Source: Demequina sp. NBRC 110052 (lineage in GTDB: Bacteria > Actinomycetota > Actinomycetes > Actinomycetales > Demequinaceae). From it: a stretch of DNA of 64,000 nucleotides. The DNA lies in assembly GCF_002090075.1 (NCBI RefSeq), contig NZ_BBRI01000002.1, forward strand, positions 682,001-746,000. The letters are read 5' to 3'. The position numbers and the translations under genes are program-made. Below are positions 35,232-44,493 of this stretch, in pieces; position 1 is the first letter of the stretch; every line of letters starts with the position of its first letter. The notes under the pieces were generated by a model. The model did not search any database. It had not been told where the DNA came from and was given only the letters and a program-made list of their open reading frames with translations.

Positions 35232-35284
35232 ATTGTCAGGCTTCTGTTGTTCCCACCGTCAACAACTAAGTTGACATTGGGAAC
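35232..35284 (-). promoter_or_regulatory. chvE promoter with 36-bp palindrome
   Basis: Inverted repeat GTTCCCA-N2-GTCAAC ... GTTGAC-N2-TGGGAAC at 35249-35284, all arms perfect. The minus-strand -35 TTGACG lies inside it; GACAAT (minus strand, 35232-35237) 19 nt away is a candidate -10. Probable operator for the ROK or another sugar repressor. The rest of the 407-nt gap holds a GGGTTC/GAACCC hairpin (35113-35130) in the chvE leader. Confidence 0.65.
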
Positions 35285-35382
35285 TTATCGCCAGTGCGTT
35301 GAGCCTGCACAAGGCCTTCGGCCCATCGTTACCCAATCGTGACACCGGTTTCTAAGCACGCGACAAGCAGTTGCCTCTCCGT

Positions 35383-35430
35383 TTGACACGCGTGCATCGC
35401 ATGCTTAAGTTTGCGCTATCAACTATTGAT
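35383..35430 (+). promoter_or_regulatory. xylA promoter and ATCAA/TTGAT operator
   Basis: -35 TTGACA (35383-35388), 17 nt, -10 TAAGTT (35406-35411). Just downstream is the perfect palindrome ATCAACTATTGAT (35418-35430), well placed for repression by the ROK protein. Confidence 0.65.
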
Positions 35431-35452
35431 CAAAGAGGATCGGAGCATCACC

Positions 35453-36646
35453 ATGAGCGTCACCCCCACTCGTGAGGACCACTTCACCTTCGGGCTGTGG
35501 ACCATCGGCTGGAACGCGCAGGACCCCTTCGGAAGCGCCACCCGCGGCCCGCTCGACGCCGTCGAGGCGATCCACAAGCTGAGCGAGCTCGGCGCGTACG
35601 GCATGACCTTCCACGACGACGACCTGTTCCCGTTCGGCTCGTCCGACGCGGACCGCCGCGCCGCGATCGACGCGCTCAAGAAGGCGTGCGACGAGACGGG
35701 CATGGTGATCCCGATGATCACCACGAACACCTTCTCGCACCCCGTCTTCAAGGACGGCGGCGTCACCTCGAACGACCGCGCGGTGCGCCGCTTCACCATG
35801 CGCAAGATCCTTCGCAACATCGACCTCGCCGCTGAGCTCGGCGCGAAGACCTTCGTCATGTGGGGCGGCCGCGAGGGCGCGGAGTACGACTTCAGCAAGG
35901 ACATCCGCGTCGCGCTCGAGCGCTACCGCGAGGCCGCGAACGTGTTCGGCCAGTACGTGATCGACAAGGGCTACGACATCAAGTTCGCTATCGAGCCGAA
36001 GCCGAACGAGCCCCGCGGCGACATCCTGCTGCCCACGGTCGGACACGCGATGGCCTTCATCAACACGCTCGACCACCCCGAGCTCGTGGGCCTCAACCCA
36101 GAGGTGGGCCACGAGCAGATGGCCGGCCTGAACTTCACCGCCGGCATCGCGCAGGCGCTGGACCACGGCAAGCTGTTCCACATCGACCTCAACGGCCAGC
36201 GCGGCATCAAGTACGACCAGGACCTCGTGTTCGGCCACGGCGACCTGTACAACGCGTTCTCGCTGGTCGACCTGCTCGAGAACGGCGGCGCGAACGGGAC
36301 CCCCGCCTACACGGGCCCCCGTCACTTCGACTACAAGCCCTCGCGCACCGAGGACTTCGACGGCGTCTGGGAGTCGGCCAAGGCCAACATGCGCATGTAC
36401 CTGCTGCTCAAGGAGCGCGCCGCGGCCTTCCGCGCCGACCCCGAGGTGCAGGAGGCCATCGCCGCGACCAAGCAGGGCGAGCTCGCGCAGACCACCCTCG
36501 GCGAGGGCGAGACGGTCGACGCTCTCCTCGCGGACACCTCGGCGTACGAGGACTTCGCGCCTGATGCCTACTTCAACGGCAACGGCTTCGGGTTCGTCCG
36601 TCTCCAGCAGCTGGCAGCCGAGCACCTGATGGGCGCTCGCGGCTAG
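35453..36646 (+). CDS. xylA: xylose isomerase
   Basis: A 397-aa TIM-barrel enzyme converting D-xylose to D-xylulose. ATG at 35453 with GGAG 8 nt upstream. Catalytic and metal motifs: [12 protein letters not shown] (His/Asp), [44 protein letters not shown], and [17 protein letters not shown]. Size and motif spacing fit actinobacterial xylose isomerases. The product is phosphorylated by the XylB encoded next. Confidence 0.97.
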   Translation: MSVTPTREDHFTFGLWTIGWNAQDPFGSATRGPLDAVEAIHKLSELGAYGMTFHDDDLFPFGSSDADRRAAIDALKKACDETGMVIPMITTNTFSHPVFKDGGVTSNDRAVRRFTMRKILRNIDLAAELGAKTFVMWGGREGAEYDFSKDIRVALERYREAANVFGQYVIDKGYDIKFAIEPKPNEPRGDILLPTVGHAMAFINTLDHPELVGLNPEVGHEQMAGLNFTAGIAQALDHGKLFHIDLNGQRGIKYDQDLVFGHGDLYNAFSLVDLLENGGANGTPAYTGPRHFDYKPSRTEDFDGVWESAKANMRMYLLLKERAAAFRADPEVQEAIAATKQGELAQTTLGEGETVDALLADTSAYEDFAPDAYFNGNGFGFVRLQQLAAEHLMGARG

Positions 36647-36695
36647 TCAGCCTCCTCGCGGGGCGCGCGTCCTCCTTCTAGGCGCGCTCCGTGAC

Positions 36696-36734
36696 GGGTC
36701 CGGCCCCGACTCCTCTCCAGTCGGGGCCGGACCC
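36696..36734. terminator. perfect hairpin between xylA and xylB
   Basis: 16-bp stem GGGTCCGGCCCCGACT / AGTCGGGGCCGGACCC with 7-nt loop, 49 nt after the xylA stop. No separate xylB promoter is obvious, so xylB may depend on readthrough. Confidence 0.8.
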
Positions 36735-36858
36735 ACACCCTCGTCCGGGTCTCCCACCCGAGACCCCCGGGCAACCAGGGCGCCCACGCCTCTGGCACCG
36801 CACCATCAGCCCACATCCAGGGCGCTCACGCTTCCTCCCCCGTCCGAAAGGATTCGCG

Positions 36859-38319
36859 ATGACCCTCGTCGCCGGAGTCGATTCCTCCACTCAGAGCTGC
36901 AAGGTGGTCGTCCGCGACCTCGAGACCGGCGAGATCGTCCGCACGGGCAGGGCCTCCCACCCGGACGGCACCTCCGTGGACCCTGCCGCATGGTGGGACG
37001 CCCTCGTCTCCGCGATCGCAGACGCGGGAGGCCTCGCGGACGTGGCCGCGATCTCGATCGGCGGCCAGCAGCACGGCATGGTCGCGCTCGACGCCGAGGG
37101 CCGCGTGGTCCGCGACGCTCTCCTGTGGAACGACACGCGCTCGGCGGGCGCCGCTGCGGACCTGATCGCCGAGTTCGGCGCGCAGACGCTCACCGAGCGC
37201 ACCGGCCTGGTGCCCGTCGCATCGTTCACGTCTACCAAGCTGCGCTGGCTGCGCGACGCCGAGCCGGAGAACGCCGCACGCGTCGCCGCCGTCGCGCTCC
37301 CCCACGACTGGCTGACCTGGCGCCTGCGCGGCTACGGCCCCCAGGACGCCTCGCCCCTGGGCCCCGTGCTGGACGAGCTCACCACCGACCGCTCCGATGT
37401 CTCGGGCACCGGCTACTGGAACCCGGCGACCGGCGAGTACGACCGCGACCTACTCGTAGCCGCCCTCGGCCACGACGCCGTCCTTCCGCGCGTACTCGGT
37501 CCGGGCGAGCGCGCCGGCACGGGCGTCGTCGACACCTCGAGCCTGCCCGACGCTCCAGCCTCCTCCGCTTCGCTCCTGCCCGACGTGGTGGTCGGCCCTG
37601 GCGCGGGCGACAACGCCGCCGCGGGGCTCGGCCTGGGCGCGGAGGCGGGAGACGTGGTCGTCTCGCTCGGCACCTCGGGAACCGTGTTCGCCGTCACCGA
37701 GGCCACGAGCGCCGACCCGACGGGCATCGTCGCCGGCTTCGCCTCCGCGTCGGGCGACTACCTGCCCCTCGTGTGCACCCTCAACGCCTCGCGCGTGCTG
37801 GACGCCTTCGCCCGCGTGCTCGGCTGCTCGTACGACGAGCTCGGCGCGCTGGCGCTCGAGGCAGAGCCCGGCGCGGGCGGCCTCACGCTCGTGCCGTACT
37901 TCGAGGGCGAGCGCACCCCGAACCTGCCCGACGCGACCGCGACCCTCTCGGGGATGACCCTCGCCAACATGACCCGCGCCAACGTCGCGCGTGCGGCGAT
38001 CGAGGGCATGCTGGCCGCGCAGGCGGTGGGCATGGACGCGATCCTCTCGGCGGGAGTGGGCGCAAAGCGGGCTCTGCTCGTCGGAGGCTCGGCCCAGAAC
38101 ACCGCGGTGCAGGCCATCGCGGCGCAGGTCTTCGACGTCCCCGTCGAGGTTCCCGAGCCTGGCGAGTACGTCGCCGCGGGCGCGGCCGTGCAGGCCGCAT
38201 GGGCGCTCACGGGCGAGCGACCCGCGTGGTCGATCGCCGTCGTGGCCTCGCCCGCGAAGGACACCCGTCCGCAGATCATGGAGGCGTACGCGGCCGCCGC
38301 TGCGAGCTACCTGGACTGA
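36859..38319 (+). CDS. xylB: xylulokinase
   Basis: A 486-aa FGGY kinase; ATG at 36859 with AAAGGA upstream. N-terminal ATPase signature: [20 protein letters not shown]. Substrate region: [20 protein letters not shown] and [15 protein letters not shown] site: [17 protein letters not shown] and [30 protein letters not shown] is typical of FGGY kinases. It phosphorylates D-xylulose and feeds the pentose phosphate pathway. Confidence 0.95.
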   Translation: MTLVAGVDSSTQSCKVVVRDLETGEIVRTGRASHPDGTSVDPAAWWDALVSAIADAGGLADVAAISIGGQQHGMVALDAEGRVVRDALLWNDTRSAGAAADLIAEFGAQTLTERTGLVPVASFTSTKLRWLRDAEPENAARVAAVALPHDWLTWRLRGYGPQDASPLGPVLDELTTDRSDVSGTGYWNPATGEYDRDLLVAALGHDAVLPRVLGPGERAGTGVVDTSSLPDAPASSASLLPDVVVGPGAGDNAAAGLGLGAEAGDVVVSLGTSGTVFAVTEATSADPTGIVAGFASASGDYLPLVCTLNASRVLDAFARVLGCSYDELGALALEAEPGAGGLTLVPYFEGERTPNLPDATATLSGMTLANMTRANVARAAIEGMLAAQAVGMDAILSAGVGAKRALLVGGSAQNTAVQAIAAQVFDVPVEVPEPGEYVAAGAAVQAAWALTGERPAWSIAVVASPAKDTRPQIMEAYAAAAASYLD

Positions 38320-38445
38320 ACCCGTCAGGGTCGACCCTCAGGGAAACCCCGCACACGGGGGATCGCAGAACGGTCCTCGCGGGGGATGCGCACGCACACG
38401 CGCTCGCGGGAGGCTCTTCTCATCATCAGTGAGAAGGGGGCAGCC

Positions 38446-38721
38446 ATGGCGCACAGGACGCTCATCGAGCAGCATGTGACCGTCGCAGAAGACGCCTGGA
38501 CGTCGTCGGTGGCACCAGCCGTCGAGCTCGACCGCATCGGCCCGGCCCTGGGGATCGGCGACCCCGACGAGCCAGCGTCGGGCATGCGAGGCGCGCTGCG
38601 CCGCACGGGCCGAGCGCTCGTGTTCACTCTCCGCGCGATCGGGGCCATCCTCGGAATCCTCGTCGCCGGCCTCATGGTCGCGATCCTCGCCGCTGCCCAG
38701 CGTCTGCTGCACCTCGGGTAG
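38446..38721 (+). CDS. small hypothetical membrane protein
   Basis: A 91-aa protein; ATG at 38446 behind AAGGGGG. The N-terminal 50 residues are polar and acidic (IEQHVTVAEDAWTSSVAPAV), and a single membrane segment follows (VFTLRAIGAILGILVAGLMV) before a short basic C-terminus. No family recognised. It lies between xylB and a peptidase gene on the same strand, without a clear link to either. The good ribosome site and the typical membrane segment make a real gene likely. Confidence 0.5.
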   Translation: MAHRTLIEQHVTVAEDAWTSSVAPAVELDRIGPALGIGDPDEPASGMRGALRRTGRALVFTLRAIGAILGILVAGLMVAILAAAQRLLHLG

Positions 38722-38805
38722 CCGCGCCCCCGGCGTCGGTGGCGGTAGGTTCGGTCATCGGCGCGTTCGTCTGAGCGCGCGCACCTGACGAAAGGCAGCA
38801 TCACC

Positions 38806-40149
38806 ATGACCTCGTCCGACGTCGCGGCGACCGTCCGCTCGCTCATGCCGCAGGTGATCGCGGACCTCGAGGAGCTCATCGCCATCCCTTCGGTGGCGTT
38901 CCCTGGCTACCCCGAGGAGCCGGTGCACCGCATGGCCGAGCGCACGCTCGCGCTGTTCCGGGAGGCCGGCTTCGCCGAGGCGCGACTCATGGACGTCCCG
39001 ACGGGATATCCGCCGATCTACGGCGAGATCCCCGGCCCTCCCGGCGCCCCCACCGTGGTGCTATACGCCCACTACGACGTGCAGCCGGCGCCCGAGTCGC
39101 AGGGCTGGACGAGCGACCCGTGGACGCCGACGCGCAAGGCCGACGGCCGTATCTACGGTCGCGGCGCGGCCGACGACAAGAGCGGCCTCGCCACGCATCT
39201 GGGCATGCTGCGCGCGTTCGACGGCAAGCCGCCCGTGACGCTACGCCTCATTCTCGAGGGCATGGAGGAGACCGAGAGCAACCTCGAAGCGTTCGTCGAG
39301 GCGAACCCGGACCTGTTCCAGTGCGATCTGTTCGTCATCTGCGACATGGGCAACGTGCGCGTCGGCGAGCCCGTGCTCACGACCGCGCTCCGGGGAGACG
39401 TCTCATGCACCGTGACGGTGCGCACGCTCGAGCACCCGCTCCATTCCGGTGTGTTCGGCGGGGCCGCGCCCGACGCGATGATGGCCCTCGCGCGCCTCCT
39501 CACCTCCCTGCATGACGACAACGGCGACGTGGCCGTCGACGGCGTCACCCAGGGCGCCTGGGAGGGGGCCGACCTCAGCGAGGACGACTTCCGCTCCATG
39601 GCGGACACGCTCCCCGGCATCTCGCTGCCGGGCACGGGGTCCGTGACCGACAGGCTGTGGGCCAAGCCCTCCGTCAACGCGATCGGCATCGACACGACAA
39701 GCATCGCCGAGTCGTCCAACGTGATCCACCCCGTCGCGAGCGCGAAGATCTCGATGCGCATCGTGCCGGGCTCGGACCCCGAGCAGGAGCTCGCGGCCTT
39801 GGTGCGGCACCTCGAGACGCACGCCCCGTGGGGCGCGCAGGTGGAGGTCACGCCGGTGAAGGCCGCTCCCCCGTACCGCGTGCGCACCGATGGTCCGGGC
39901 TATGCGGCCGCACGCGAGGCGATGGCGGAGGCGTTCGGGGCTCCCGTGGGCGAGGCCGCTTCGGGCGGGTCCATCCCGCTCCTGCAGACTCTTGAGGACG
40001 CTTCGCCCGGCACAGAGTTCGTGCTGTGGGGGCCCGAGGACATGGCCCAGACGCGCATCCACGCCTCGGACGAGTCCGTCGATCCGGACGAGATCGAGCG
40101 CATGATCGTCGCGCAGGTGCTGTTGCTTCAGCGTCTCGCGGCAAGCTGA
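38806..40149 (+). CDS. M20 family dipeptidase/peptidase
   Basis: A 447-aa zinc peptidase. Metal and catalytic motifs: VVLYAHYDVQPAPESQGW (His, Asp), YGRGAADDKSGLATHLGML (bridging Asp), ILEGMEETESNLEAFVEANP (Glu pair), and CDMGNVRVGEPVLTTALRG. The C-terminal SGGSIPLLQTLEDASP is in place. The N-terminal LEELIAIPSVAFPGYPEEP is also typical. No signal peptide, so cytosolic. The start ATG 38806 has AAAGG about 10 nt upstream. Probably cleaves dipeptides; substrate not resolved. Confidence 0.92.
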   Translation: MTSSDVAATVRSLMPQVIADLEELIAIPSVAFPGYPEEPVHRMAERTLALFREAGFAEARLMDVPTGYPPIYGEIPGPPGAPTVVLYAHYDVQPAPESQGWTSDPWTPTRKADGRIYGRGAADDKSGLATHLGMLRAFDGKPPVTLRLILEGMEETESNLEAFVEANPDLFQCDLFVICDMGNVRVGEPVLTTALRGDVSCTVTVRTLEHPLHSGVFGGAAPDAMMALARLLTSLHDDNGDVAVDGVTQGAWEGADLSEDDFRSMADTLPGISLPGTGSVTDRLWAKPSVNAIGIDTTSIAESSNVIHPVASAKISMRIVPGSDPEQELAALVRHLETHAPWGAQVEVTPVKAAPPYRVRTDGPGYAAAREAMAEAFGAPVGEAASGGSIPLLQTLEDASPGTEFVLWGPEDMAQTRIHASDESVDPDEIERMIVAQVLLLQRLAAS

Positions 40150-40168
40150 CCCCCGGAGACCTCGACAG

Positions 40169-40253
40169 TCCGCACGGAATCTGCGGCGACACACCGGGGC
40201 GACGGCCTTCGCCGGGCACGGTGCCCAGGGTGTCTGATCAGATTCCGTGCGGA
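40169..40253. repeat. intergenic palindrome, family B copy 2
   Basis: Perfect 15-nt arms TCCGCACGGAATCTG (40169-40183) / CAGATTCCGTGCGGA (40239-40253). The interior GGCGACACACCGGGGCGA resembles GGCGACATCCCGGCGCGA of the copy at 20533-20626. It occupies the gap between convergent genes. Confidence 0.75.
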
Positions 40254-40267
40254 GTGACGGGGACGGG

Positions 40268-42346
40268 TCAAGCGGCGACGTCGTCGGGGGCGAGGTTCAC
40301 GCGACGGAGCAGCTGGGCGTTGGCGGCCACGATGATGGTGGACAGACTCATGGCGATCGCTGCTGCGGCCGGCGGCATAACGATGCCGATCGGCGCGAGC
40401 GCACCTGCAGCGAGCGGGATCGCGACCACGTTGTAGCCGGTCGCCCACGCGAGGTTCTGCCGCATCTTGCGATACGACGCGCGCGAGAGCCTGATCGCGC
40501 TCAGCACACCGCGCGGATCCGACGAGGCGAGCACGATGCCCGCCGCCTCCATCGCCACGTCCGTGCCTGCGCCGATCGCGATGCCCACATCCGCCCTCGC
40601 GAGAGCCGGCGCGTCGTTCACTCCGTCACCCACCATCGCGACCTTCCGGCCCTTGCTCTGCAGGTCTGCGACCGCCTCGTCCTTGTCGTCCGGGAGCACC
40701 TCGGCGTAGACCTCGTCGATCCCCAGCTCGCGCGCCACCGCGTCGGCCACGGCCTGCGAGTCCCCCGTGATGAGGGCCACGGACACTCCCTGATCATGGA
40801 GCGCGGTCACCGTAGCGCGGGATTCCTCGCGCACGGGGTCGGCCGTGGTGAACGCGCCGACCACCTCGCCGTCGACGACGACGTGCAGCACCGCGCCGCC
40901 ACGCTCCCGCCACTCCTGGGCGGACCCGGCAATGGCGTCGGGCATGTCGACGCCGAGCTCGTCGAGGAGCGCCGGACCGCCGACGGCGACGTCCTTGCCG
41001 TCGACCGTGGCCCGCACGCCGCGCCCCGGCAGGGTCTCGACGCTCTCCCCGGCAGGTATCGAGACCTCGGCCTCCTCCGCGGCCATCACCACGGCCCGTC
41101 CGATGGGGTGCTCCGAATCGCGCTCGACCGCCGCCGCGACGGCGAGCAGCTTCTCGTCGTCCCAGCCCTCGATCGCGGTGGTGTCGGTGACGCGGTGCTC
41201 ACCGCGGGTCAGGGTGCCGGTCTTGTCGAACAGGACCGCGTCCACCGTCCGCATCTGCTCGAGCGCGGACGCGTCCTTGATGAGGATGCCGCGCCTGGCC
41301 GAGGATGAGGTGGAGATCGCGATGACCAGCGGGATCGCGAGGCCGAGCGCATGCGGGCAGGCGACGACGAGCACCGAGATCGCACGCACCATGCCGGTGC
41401 CCGGCTCACCGAGCGCGAGGTGCACCAGGAACGTCGCCGCCGCGGCTGCGAGAGCGATGTAGAACAGCCAGGCCGCCGCACGGTCCGCGAGGCGCCTCGT
41501 CCCGGAGCGCGACTCCTGTGCCTGCGTCACCATGCGCTGGATTCCCGCAAGTGCAGTGTCGTCCCCGATCGCGGTGACGGTGACGCGCAGCGAGCCGTCG
41601 GTCGCGACGGTGCCTGCGACGACGTGCTCGCCCTCCGTGCGTCGGACAGGTGCCGACTCCCCCGTGATCATCGACTCATCCATGCTCGCCTCGCCCGAGG
41701 CGATGTCGCCATCCGCGGGAACGCGCCCTCCCGGGCGCACCACCACGGTGTCGCCAGTCACGAGGTCGGCGATGCTCACATGCTCCGTGCCGTCGTCGGT
41801 CACGCGCTCGGCGTCGTCAGGCAACAGCTCCGCGAGCGCCTGCAACGCACCGCGGGCCTGACCGACCGCCTTCATCTCCTGCCAATGGCCCAGCAGCATG
41901 ATGACGATGAGGCCCGCGAGCTCCCACCAGAAGTCGAGATCGCCGAAGCCGAGCGTGGACGCCAGCGACGCGCCGAACGCGACGGTGATGGCGAGCGAGA
42001 TGAGCGTCATCATGCCGGGCGCGCGGTCCTGGATCTCGTCGCGCCAGGCCATGCTCAGGAACGGCCAGCCTCCCCACGCGAAGATCACCGTGCCGAGGAT
42101 CGGCGGGATCCAGCCGCTCAGGGGCAAGTCGTACCCGAACCAGCCCTCGACCATCTCGGAGAACGCGAGCACCGGGATCGCGAGGAGCAGATTCCACCAG
42201 AACAGCCTGCGGAACATCTCCGCGTGGCCGCTGTGGTCCGTATGGCCGCCGTGGTCGCTGTTGCCGCCGTGTCCAGCGTGCCCCGCGTGCACGTCGTGGT
42301 GCGGCGGCTGCGCCTTGTGCTCTGCATGCTCCGTCTGGTGCGACAT
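40268..42346 (-). CDS. copB: CopB-type copper-translocating P-type ATPase
   Basis: A 692-aa P1B ATPase; ATG at 42346 behind GGGAGG. The N-terminus is a His-rich metal region (HHDVHAGHAGHGGN, HGGHTDHSGHAE) in place of a CxxC domain. The transmembrane metal site is CPH (VVACPHALGLAIPLV), defining the CopB/P1B-3 type that exports copper or silver. Other motifs: SMITGESAPV, the phosphorylation site FDKTGTLTRGEHR, HPIGRAVVMA, and GDGVNDAPALARADVGIA. The promoter carries a MerR-type palindrome. Probably part of the same copper response as the oxidase near 12 kb, though with different control. Confidence 0.94.
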   Translation of the reverse strand: MSHQTEHAEHKAQPPHHDVHAGHAGHGGNSDHGGHTDHSGHAEMFRRLFWWNLLLAIPVLAFSEMVEGWFGYDLPLSGWIPPILGTVIFAWGGWPFLSMAWRDEIQDRAPGMMTLISLAITVAFGASLASTLGFGDLDFWWELAGLIVIMLLGHWQEMKAVGQARGALQALAELLPDDAERVTDDGTEHVSIADLVTGDTVVVRPGGRVPADGDIASGEASMDESMITGESAPVRRTEGEHVVAGTVATDGSLRVTVTAIGDDTALAGIQRMVTQAQESRSGTRRLADRAAAWLFYIALAAAAATFLVHLALGEPGTGMVRAISVLVVACPHALGLAIPLVIAISTSSSARRGILIKDASALEQMRTVDAVLFDKTGTLTRGEHRVTDTTAIEGWDDEKLLAVAAAVERDSEHPIGRAVVMAAEEAEVSIPAGESVETLPGRGVRATVDGKDVAVGGPALLDELGVDMPDAIAGSAQEWRERGGAVLHVVVDGEVVGAFTTADPVREESRATVTALHDQGVSVALITGDSQAVADAVARELGIDEVYAEVLPDDKDEAVADLQSKGRKVAMVGDGVNDAPALARADVGIAIGAGTDVAMEAAGIVLASSDPRGVLSAIRLSRASYRKMRQNLAWATGYNVVAIPLAAGALAPIGIVMPPAAAAIAMSLSTIIVAANAQLLRRVNLAPDDVAA

Positions 42347-42384
42347 GAAGACCTCCCGCTTCGTCCAACGCCACCAGGATGCAC

Positions 42385-42407
42385 ATTCCATCCCGCTGGA
42401 AGGTCAA
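42385..42407 (-). promoter_or_regulatory. MerR/CueR-like promoter of copB
   Basis: Minus strand: TTGACC (-35) followed at once by TTCCAGCGGGATGGAA, with perfect TTCCA/TGGAA arms in the spacer. A -10 at 19-nt spacing would be GCATCC (weak). The layout resembles copA promoters activated by CueR. Confidence 0.6.
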
Positions 42408-42454
42408 GTCCGTCTCGCGCAAGGTCACGAGAACGACACGGGTGTCGAAACGGT

Positions 42455-42483
42455 TTGACCGCCCCAGGCGTCCGTCCGAGACT
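42455..42483 (+). promoter_or_regulatory. candidate xylanase promoter
   Basis: -35 TTGACC (42455-42460), 17-nt spacer, GAGACT -10-like box (42478-42483). The overlapping AAACGGTTT may be part of a LacI-type operator, but symmetry is modest. Confidence 0.4.
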
Positions 42484-42523
42484 CAGGGTGGCCCTCACGT
42501 CGACGACGACCGGAAGGACAGCC

Positions 42524-43825
42524 GTGACGCACGACTCCTCGTCCCACCCCCAGCAGACCGCGCCGCGCCCCGGCGACGCGCTCGCACACCGCCGAGGCAG
42601 CGCCTCGATCCTCATCCAAGGACGCGACGGCGCACCGCTCGCGCACTCCGAGGTCACCGTCGCGCAGCGCCGCCACGCATTCGGATTCGGCAACATCGGA
42701 TTCGACCTCATCGGGCTGGCCAACGGCGACCACGAGGACCGAGGCGCCGTATACGGGGGCGCGAGCCTCGACTCCGCCCGCCGCCTCGCCGATCTCTACC
42801 TCGACCTGTACAACGCCACGACGCTGCCGTTCTACTGGCGCGGATACGAGCCCGAGCGAGGCCACCCCCAGACGGATCGCATGCTGGCCGCCGCGCGGTG
42901 GTTCGTCGACAGGGGCGTCGAGGTCAAGGGACACCCACTCCTGTGGCACACGCTCGCACCCGAGTGGCTGCTCGACCTCCCGCTCGACGAGGCCGAGCAG
43001 GCGATGCGCACCCGCGCGGCGCGCGAGACCAGAGACTTCGCAGGAGTCATCGACCTGTGGGACGCCATCAACGAGGCCGTGATCCTCCCCGTGTTCACCG
43101 CGGAGGACAACGCCGTCACTCGCCTCGCGCAGATCAAGGGCCGCGTCGAGATGGTGCGGCTCGCAGTCGAGAGCGCGCGCGAGGGCAACCCCGCGGCCCG
43201 GCTCGTGCTCAACGACTTCGACCTCTCGGTCGACTACGAACACCTCATCGAGGAGTGCCTCGCGGCAGGCATCGAGCTGGACGCGATCGGCGTCCAGACA
43301 CACATGCATCAGGGCTTCCGCGGCGAGGACGAGATCTACGGCATCCTCGAGCGCTTCGGCAGGTTCGGCCTGCCGGTGCAGATGACGGAGACGACACTCG
43401 TCTCGGGTCACCTCATGCCGCCTGAGATCGTGGACCTCAACGACTACCAGATCGAGTCATGGCCCTCCACGCCCGAGGGCGAGGAACGCCAGGCGGACGA
43501 GATCGTGCGGCACTACCGCACGGTCGTGTCGCATCCTGCCGTCGAGTCCCTCACGTACTGGGGGCTCACGGACGAGGGCTCCTGGCTGGGCGCCCCCGCC
43601 GGGCTCGTGCGCGCGGACGGGACGCCGAAGCCCTCCTACGACGCCCTGCACGCGCTCCTCAAGGACGAGTGGTGGATGTCGCCCACCCCGATGCGGACCG
43701 ACGATGAGGGACGCGTCCTGGTCGAGGGCTTCGCCGGCGAGTACGAGGTCACCGTCGACGACGCCTCGGCGACGGTCGAGGTCGCGCGCGGCGAACACAC
43801 GGAATCGGCGGTCGATCCCGCCTGA
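42524..43825 (+). CDS. GH10 endo-1,4-beta-xylanase without signal peptide
   Basis: A 433-aa glycoside hydrolase family 10 protein. GTG at 42524 with AAGGA 6 nt upstream. Motifs: VEVKGHPLLWHTLAPEWL, acid/base Glu in LWDAINEAV, NDFDLSVDYEHLIEE, and nucleophile Glu in VQMTETTLVSG, with YWGLTDEGSWLGAP near the end. The first about 60 residues form a small beta domain (SILIQGRDGAPLAHSEVTVA). There is no signal peptide, so it probably acts on imported xylo-oligosaccharides. The neighbourhood of xylAB and a sugar ABC transporter agrees with this. Confidence 0.88.
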   Translation: MTHDSSSHPQQTAPRPGDALAHRRGSASILIQGRDGAPLAHSEVTVAQRRHAFGFGNIGFDLIGLANGDHEDRGAVYGGASLDSARRLADLYLDLYNATTLPFYWRGYEPERGHPQTDRMLAAARWFVDRGVEVKGHPLLWHTLAPEWLLDLPLDEAEQAMRTRAARETRDFAGVIDLWDAINEAVILPVFTAEDNAVTRLAQIKGRVEMVRLAVESAREGNPAARLVLNDFDLSVDYEHLIEECLAAGIELDAIGVQTHMHQGFRGEDEIYGILERFGRFGLPVQMTETTLVSGHLMPPEIVDLNDYQIESWPSTPEGEERQADEIVRHYRTVVSHPAVESLTYWGLTDEGSWLGAPAGLVRADGTPKPSYDALHALLKDEWWMSPTPMRTDDEGRVLVEGFAGEYEVTVDDASATVEVARGEHTESAVDPA

Positions 43826-43862
43826 ACGGCTGGCGCTCCTCTGCGGACTGCCTTTGGTCCCG

Positions 43863-44483
43863 TCAGCGCGCGCCGCGCGGGAGTGTGAAGCTCCACCCCT
43901 CGGCGAGCCTCTCGTCGACCACGCGTAGCAGCGCCTCGACCGTTCCCGCGCGCGACCCGCCGCCGTCGTGCACCAGCACCAGCTCGCCCGGCCGGATGGC
44001 CTCGCGCAGTCGCACGGCGAGCACCTCGACGTCCTGGGTCACCCAGTCCTCGATCGCGTTGACGACCGCGAGCGGCTGCATGCCCAGCTCCACGGCGACC
44101 TCAGCCGTGACGCCCCACGAGCCGTTCGGCGCGCGCCAGTACGGTACCGACGCGTCGGGGTCGCCCAGGGCTTCTCGGATGATCGCGAGGTTGGCGACCA
44201 TGTCGGCACGGACTTCCTCGCGCGACCACTCCCCCATGTCAGCGAAGGACGTCGAGTGATTGCACAGCACATGCCCCTCGGCCACGATCCGCCGCAACAG
44301 CACGGCCCCTCCCGGGGCGAGGATCTGCTCGCCGATGACCGCGAACACCGCGCGGATGCCCCGCGCGGCGAGCGCGTCGAGCAGCGCCTCGGTGTCGGCG
44401 CCGTTCGGCCCGTCGTCCACGGTGAGGGCGCAGACGAACCCCTCGCCTTCGGCGAAGGCGAGGGGCTCGGCCGTGAGCGTCAT
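43863..44483 (-). CDS. polysaccharide deacetylase (NodB domain)
   Basis: A 206-aa carbohydrate esterase family 4-like protein. Motif 1 is ALTVDDGPNG, motif 2 LCNHSTSFADMG (metal His), motif 3 YWRAPNGSWG, and motif 5 ELVLVHDGGGSRAGTVEAL. The second metal His of the usual HTxxH motif is replaced (NHSTSF has Phe), so the metal site may differ. No signal peptide. Convergent with the xylanase gene 37 nt away, so it could act on acetylated xylan fragments, though peptidoglycan or chitin-like targets are equally possible. Start ATG 44483 lacks a good ribosome site. Confidence 0.82.
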   Translation of the reverse strand: MTLTAEPLAFAEGEGFVCALTVDDGPNGADTEALLDALAARGIRAVFAVIGEQILAPGGAVLLRRIVAEGHVLCNHSTSFADMGEWSREEVRADMVANLAIIREALGDPDASVPYWRAPNGSWGVTAEVAVELGMQPLAVVNAIEDWVTQDVEVLAVRLREAIRPGELVLVHDGGGSRAGTVEALLRVVDERLAEGWSFTLPRGAR

Positions 44484-44493
44484 CAGGGTCGGA

